The notes under the pieces: generated by a model
The model's database searches: none
Told to the model about the DNA's origin: nothing
The model's input: only the letters and a program-made list of their open reading frames with translations
Shown here: piece after piece, positions 59,201 through 64,000 of the stretch
Layout: every line of letters begins with the position of its first letter
Numbering within the stretch: position 1 is the first letter of the stretch
Translations under genes and position numbers: made by a program
Assembly: GCF_001306035.1 (NCBI RefSeq)
Contig: NZ_LGCM01000045.1
Coordinates: 1-64,000, forward strand
DNA length: 64,000 nucleotides
From: Levilinea saccharolytica
GTDB taxonomy: Bacteria; Chloroflexota; Anaerolineae; Anaerolineales; Anaerolineaceae
Direction of reading: 5' to 3'

Positions 59201-61301
59201 GGGCGCTCACCGTGCGCGCGGCGTTCATGGTCACGCTGGCGGTGGCCTCCGTGCCGCTGGCGTCGCCGCCCCAGCTGGTGAAGGTGTAGCCGTCCGCCGG
59301 GCTGGCGCTGAGGGTCACCACGGTGCCCTCGGTGTATTTGCTGCCGCAGTTGGGGGCGGGGTTGGCCTGCACGCTGCCGCCCAGGGCGGGGTTGGCGCTG
59401 GCGCTCAGGGTGTAACAAGGAGCCCCAGCGGGCACAAAGCTGGCGTTAAGGGTCAGCGAACCGCCGGCATCGCTGTAATTGGCGACCTCAATCTGGTAGG
59501 GGGTGTCTGCGGTGACGGCCAGTTCCACACGCGACTGTAGGTTGGAGCCCGAAGTGATGTCATCATTAAACGCCCGCAGGGTCAAACTGCCACGGCTGCC
59601 CGTCCACACCCCCAGCATGGTGTCATAATTGCTGCCCTGAGTGTCCACGGTGAGGGTGCCGTCCTGGCTGGGGGTGTAGCGGAACCAGAGGGTCTTGTAG
59701 CCTTTGATGCCGTAGGCCATGATGGGGTCGTCGGCGGCGGTGGAGGCGCTGTCCACGGTCTGGGTGTGGGTGTAGGGGAAGCTCTGGATCAGCTCCGGCG
59801 AGTCGAAATCGTCATTACTGGGAGCGGGAGGCTCCTCATAGAGGATGTAGGCCGCGCCGTAGCCGACGTTGTTCACCCCCCAGCGGATGCGCATGTAGCC
59901 GCTGTCGCCCCAGGTGGTGCCCCAGGAGTTGCGTAAAATCCAGCTTTGGGTGGCGTCTTCCCAGCCCACCAGGACGATGCCGTGGTTAACAGCCACCTCC
60001 TGCCCGCTGCTGTTGTAACAGGTGTAATTGGTGTCAAACACGCCGTTAGAATAGCCGCCAAAGCCCTCGGCGCACACACTGGCGCTGATGGGACCGTATT
60101 CATAAATGGCCTGCTTGATCTTTTCGACCGAAGGGATATAGGCATAGGGATCCACTTCGTTCCAACTGTAAAGCGTATAGGGGTGGTTATACACCGCGCC
60201 GCAGGTGCCGTTGGTGGCGGTGTAGGGCTTGGCCGATTCCAACACCGCGCCGGGGGGGTTGCTGTTGGCCCCGTAGGTATCCATGTGATAGTCATGCGCC
60301 CACCAGCCGCCGCTGCAGCTCCAACCGCTCTGGTTGCAGGATACCAGGTACTGCTCAGAAAGATCGGTGGTGAGGTTTTCATGGATCAGCAGGGCTGATT
60401 CCAACGGTCCAACAGTGCCAAAGGCCCAGCAGCTGCCGCAGCCGCCCTGGTTACGCACAGCGGTGACCACCCCCTGGGTGCGCCAATCGAAAGAGGCGGG
60501 AAGGGACCGGATGCTGTCCCCGTCCTGGGCTTCAACCGAAGGTTTCGCGGCCGGCGCGGTCAGCGGAGGCACGGAGAAATCGGGGGCGGGCAGCGGGCTG
60601 GTCAGGTTGAGGGTTTCGGGCAAGGCCGCGGCCTCGATCCACAGGCGGCGGGTGGCGTTTTGGGCTTCGAAAGAACGGCGGTACTGCAAGCTCAGCGGGC
60701 GGCCGCCAAACCCAGCTGCCTTAATGGAAAGGGTGCTCACGGCGGGCGCGCCCAGCGAGCCGCTGCGGTAGGCGTTCTGCGGCGGCTGGCGCAAAGCCCA
60801 GCTTTCCTGCGCGCTGGCGGTCAGATCCCAGGCGTAGCCGGTGGTGGGGCGGCTTTCCAACAGCAACTCCACCCGGCGCACGCTGCCTTCGGGCAGCGCC
60901 AGGCTCAGGTCAATCGGCCCGCCCAAGAAGTCAAACTCGCTGCCCAGTTGGGCGTAAAGCAATTGGCGCAGGGCCTCGAAATCGCTCTGCCCTTCCATGC
61001 GCAGGGTATATTCCCAGCCTTCCGCAGTTTCACGCGGGCTGCTGACGGCCAGAGAGGCCGCGAAACCGTCCGCGCGCTCGGCGGCCAGGTCGTAGAGCAT
61101 CTGGCGGGCGGCCTCAGCCCCGCCGCGCTCCTCGGCTTCGGCCTGCGGGATGGGCAGATCCATCTCCAGCACCCAGGTGGGCAAGGCGGCTTGCGCTGGG
61201 CCTGCCGCGGGCTGCGGCTGGGCGGATACGTTGATGGTAGAGAAAAGCAGGGCGGCCAGAGCTCCAAAGAGCACGGCTTTACGCAGCAGGGAAGTTTTCA
61301 T
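56247..61301 (-). CDS. Secreted dual cysteine protease: chagasin-like + papain (C1A) + clostripain (C11) + PPC repeats
   Basis: 1684 residues. Signal peptide ~1-27. A chagasin (I42)-like segment ~130-230 with PTTGY (152-156). Papain domain ~265-490: Q285, nucleophile C291 in CGSCWAF, H440 in VNHGIVLVG, N458 in RNSWG. PPC-type beta sandwich ~495-625; InlB-like repeat ~628-702. Clostripain domain from ~712: MVFLDGDNNLEPY, H819 in WDHGDGW, C873 in GFDAC. Then further PPC sandwiches (three) with an InlB-like repeat between, and a C-terminal ligand-binding-like domain. Likely extracellular protein degradation with a built-in inhibitor acting as propeptide. Activity of both sites is inferred from intact residues. 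Confidence 0.88.
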   Translation of the reverse strand: MKTSLLRKAVLFGALAALLFSTINVSAQPQPAAGPAQAALPTWVLEMDLPIPQAEAEERGGAEAARQMLYDLAAERADGFAASLAVSSPRETAEGWEYTLRMEGQSDFEALRQLLYAQLGSEFDFLGGPIDLSLALPEGSVRRVELLLESRPTTGYAWDLTASAQESWALRQPPQNAYRSGSLGAPAVSTLSIKAAGFGGRPLSLQYRRSFEAQNATRRLWIEAAALPETLNLTSPLPAPDFSVPPLTAPAAKPSVEAQDGDSIRSLPASFDWRTQGVVTAVRNQGGCGSCWAFGTVGPLESALLIHENLTTDLSEQYLVSCNQSGWSCSGGWWAHDYHMDTYGANSNPPGAVLESAKPYTATNGTCGAVYNHPYTLYSWNEVDPYAYIPSVEKIKQAIYEYGPISASVCAEGFGGYSNGVFDTNYTCYNSSGQEVAVNHGIVLVGWEDATQSWILRNSWGTTWGDSGYMRIRWGVNNVGYGAAYILYEEPPAPSNDDFDSPELIQSFPYTHTQTVDSASTAADDPIMAYGIKGYKTLWFRYTPSQDGTLTVDTQGSNYDTMLGVWTGSRGSLTLRAFNDDITSGSNLQSRVELAVTADTPYQIEVANYSDAGGSLTLNASFVPAGAPCYTLSASANPALGGSVQANPAPNCGSKYTEGTVVTLSASPADGYTFTSWGGDASGTEATASVTMNAARTVSAQFTAEPAAPKDWTFMVFLDGDNNLEPYAIADFLEMSAVGSNADLNIVVQMDRISGYDTTYGNWTDTRRFYVTPGMTPLAANGTSLGEVNMGSPEALTDFISWAVTNYPAEHYAVVLWDHGDGWLQASPEVVLKSILSDSTDGDHLQMPELRQVLSAAAAQIGHPIDLLGFDACLMAMTEVDNQIIPYASVRVGSEKTEPGNGWPYTPILSAITSNPAITAAALGTQIAESYYTSYLNSETQAAVDLGAPYTALNTATHNLAQALITAAPDHAGEIMEARLAALEFDLDGYIDLYDFAAQVQAKVTDTAVQNAAQAVQTAVSAAVIHNRAQYAAAHGISIFFPVRETSSIIHYDGSAGILQFTANTAWDEWLHTFYDTPLPAPANDLPANAAVFTTLPYTANQVTYGAGVEDSGAANDNTIPISATVWYKFTAYASGTTTVHTSGSDYDTVLALFRMENDSLVKIGENDDVSSSDPTSRISFQAAAGSTYYFRIGAYGLNGVGGALKFSASGPALECYTLTTSVQPLEGGQVQVSPEPNCPIAGKYLKNTTLTLTAVPAEDYRFGGWSGTYQSLNNPFQVILNSDAAVTAAFGLPPDNDTPAGAVLLETPGGIRESRFVQSVDFATADPGDPTYTIQKKPFQGYRTVWYQISPFASGTLKVNTFGSDYDTVLGVWTRTADQWTRVAWNDNRPNQKKNSSVSLTVNPGTTYYVEIAAKSDTAKNLVVSTKFTPRKASNNLIAYGRLVRDSLTGTDFQRSDDVYAATTSLLDPVFPGIGQGQRSVWYRFTPLRSGTLTVSTEGSQYDTLLGVWYGSRSAPQLVAWDDNGGAEGTSRLSVDLVGRVTYYIEVAAAPGALGSNLNFQLQFAPAAALTENHYEADLGNLTTLGLWEDSGALLTSSAPRASAGLNFEGRQIRLAYSRLPLGLGKLRVKVDGVTLTTLNQSSSLVQEDGLVWTSKLLKAGEHTLTLESVSGEVNLDWIEVLP

Positions 61302-61324
61302 GACCCCTCACAGGTTAGATAGAA

Positions 61325-61341
61325 TGATCAAGCTGATCATA
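61325..61341 (-). promoter_or_regulatory. Candidate promoter/operator of the protease gene
   Basis: Two TGATCA palindromes (61325-61330, 61334-61339) separated by AGC, overlapping a TATGAT -10 (61336-61341, minus strand), 35-40 nt before the ATG. A factor bound here would block transcription. Confidence 0.4.
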
Positions 61342-61419
61342 TCGCGCGCGTTGGGCGCGGGGTATCCAAGGTGGGTGCTGCAAATCATAGCCATTTGTCA
61401 TTGCAAACCGCCGTCAGGC

Positions 61420-61537
61420 GTCGTAGGGGCACGTCGTAGGCGCACGTCGTAGGGGCGCGTCGTAGGGGCGCGTCTGAGACGCGCCCATTACATTCCCGCG
61501 CCCATTACATTCCCGCGCCCATTTCATTCCCGCGCCC
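61420..61537. repeat. Two adjacent tandem repeat arrays
   Basis: Four 13-bp units GTCGTAGGGGC(A/G)C at 61420-61471, then a short bridge with GTCTGAGACGC, then three 17-bp units GCGCCCATTACATTCCC at 61481-61531 and a partial fourth. The rest of the 359-nt gap 61302-61660 holds the protease promoter and the rpoD terminator; no gene is seen. Confidence 0.88.
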
Positions 61538-61613
61538 GCCCAACCATCTTTAATTGTATGCCCGCTAAGTGCAAGCCAACATTACAAATCTGCAAATTGA
61601 CCCACCGCAGGCG

Positions 61614-61650
61614 ATAAAAAAGCCGCACTCTCGGTGAAGTGCGGCTTTGA
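61614..61650 (-). terminator. rpoD terminator
   Basis: GCCGCACT/AGTGCGGC stem (61622-61629 with 61638-61645) with flanking AAA/TTT pairs and a TTTTTT tail on the minus strand, ~15 nt after the rpoD stop. Confidence 0.9.
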
Positions 61651-61660
61651 GAGGACAAAA

Positions 61661-63295
<1,635 letters not shown>

Positions 63296-63328
63296 GGCTT
63301 AACTATACCATAACACTTTGTAAAGGAT

Positions 63329-64000
63329 TTAATCGGGCTGGATTGGCTTTTGCAGGGCGCTGTCCAGCAGTTGGCGGGTGCGGTGATACTGCACCACAAT
63401 GGCGTAATAGGTGCGCAGGCTGTCGTCGCCCTGCTCTTCCAGATCGCGCTGCATGAGCTGAATTTGATCAATGGCGCTGTTGATGCGCACCAGGCGCAGG
63501 CTGAGCAGCGAGCGGGCCAGGTCTTCCAGACACTCTTCGGCGGTGGGTTCTCCAAAGGGCAGCGGGCGGAGCATATCCTCCAGGGTTTCGCCCAGGCTCT
63601 CCGGCGCGTGTTCGCGCACATAGTGATGGGCGTCCATTTGATCCTGCTCCACCCCTTGCAGCAGCAGGCGCGAAAGGGTCTGAAAATCGCCGCGCTCAAA
63701 ATCTTCGGGGGCCAGGGGGGGCAGCTTGGAGGCATGCAGGTGGCGGTTGAGCAGGAACAGGGTTTCGGGCTGGCGCATCAGCAGGCGCAGGATATGATGT
63801 TCCAACTCCTGGGCGCGCAGGGCCGAGGTGGGCAGCAGCACGGGGGTCTGCGGGCGGGCGCTTTGGGCCGGGGAGGACTTGCGGCGGCGGCCAGAGGGGG
63901 CTGGACGCGCAGCAGGCCGCCCGCCCAGCAGGGAACGCTCGTCCACACGCAGCAGGCGCGCCAGGCGCTGGCGGTAAGCCTCGCGTTCCACCATATCGGG
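63329..64000 (-). CDS. dnaG: DNA primase, C-terminal part (truncated by window)
   Basis: 224 residues visible, open to the window edge; catalytic TOPRIM lies outside. PDMVEREAYRQRLARLLRVDE is the end of the RNA polymerase domain, then a basic linker, then the DnaB-binding helical domain (ELEHHILRLLMRQPETLF, FQTLSRLLLQG, LRLVRINSAIDQIQLMQRDLEEQGD). Identity rests on this C-terminal pattern and on the dnaG-rpoD gene order. Confidence 0.88.
   Translation of the reverse strand, partial: PDMVEREAYRQRLARLLRVDERSLLGGRPAARPAPSGRRRKSSPAQSARPQTPVLLPTSALRAQELEHHILRLLMRQPETLFLLNRHLHASKLPPLAPEDFERGDFQTLSRLLLQGVEQDQMDAHHYVREHAPESLGETLEDMLRPLPFGEPTAEECLEDLARSLLSLRLVRINSAIDQIQLMQRDLEEQGDDSLRTYYAIVVQYHRTRQLLDSALQKPIQPD

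Overview
The window is GC-rich, densely coded bacterial chromosome. Gene content points to the phylum Chloroflexota, probably class Anaerolineae (inference from family make-up, not from a marker search). No rRNA, tRNA, CRISPR array, insertion sequence, prophage or integron is visible. Many starts are GTG or TTG backed by good Shine-Dalgarno (SD) sites. Promoters resemble TTGaca/TATAAT, often with an extended TGn-TATACT -10. Several genes have a -10 box so close to the ATG that leaderless mRNAs are likely.

Layout: 1-4912 (+) is the end of an alpha-glucoside-type ABC importer (binding protein, two permeases) plus trehalose synthase. The second permease carries a CXXCH cytochrome c-like segment in its first external loop. 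5045-10379 holds a CASTOR/POLLUX-type channel, a nucleoside phosphorylase, lipA, rsmI and rsmE. 10387-17251 (-) holds ftsK, a CcrM-like GANTC methyltransferase with RAMA domain, a zinc-ribbon Nudix hydrolase, a DUF3054/ECF sigma/anti-sigma cassette with overlapping stop-start codons, and an Asp/Glu racemase. 17269-21546 (-) holds a FAD-less fused [2Fe-2S]/molybdopterin oxidoreductase and a photolyase. Upstream of the photolyase, at 21617-21824 (-), lies a compact transcription unit with its own promoter, a 17-codon ORF and a terminator; the ORF contains a sequence complementary to its own SD.

21940-24996 (+) is a coupled trio (enolase-superfamily N-acylamino acid racemase, GNAT acyltransferase, M20 deacylase) matching the known D- to L-amino acid conversion route. 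25101-33599 carries a DUF3048 lipoprotein, small membrane proteins, a DegT/DnrJ aminotransferase, a DUF92 protein and an MFS transporter. 33601-35652 (-) is a membrane-anchored PP2C/SpoIIE phosphatase. 35711-36460 is a cluster of REP-like palindromic repeats. 36603-41642 holds three large membrane proteins, two of them glycosyltransferase-like and converging with overlapping stops.

41731-56072 (-) is a complete 14-gene complex I operon, nuoA to nuoN in canonical order, behind one strong promoter. 56247-61301 (-) encodes a 1684-residue secreted protein combining a chagasin-like inhibitor segment, a papain-type protease, a clostripain-type protease and several PPC and InlB-like repeats. 61302-61660 holds tandem repeats and the rpoD terminator. 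61661-64000 (-) is rpoD preceded by the 3' end of dnaG, the conserved macromolecular synthesis pair.

The least ordinary items are the cytochrome-bearing sugar permease, the self-complementary 17-codon unit upstream of the photolyase, the two-protease secreted fusion, and an apparently orphan CcrM-like methyltransferase next to ftsK.
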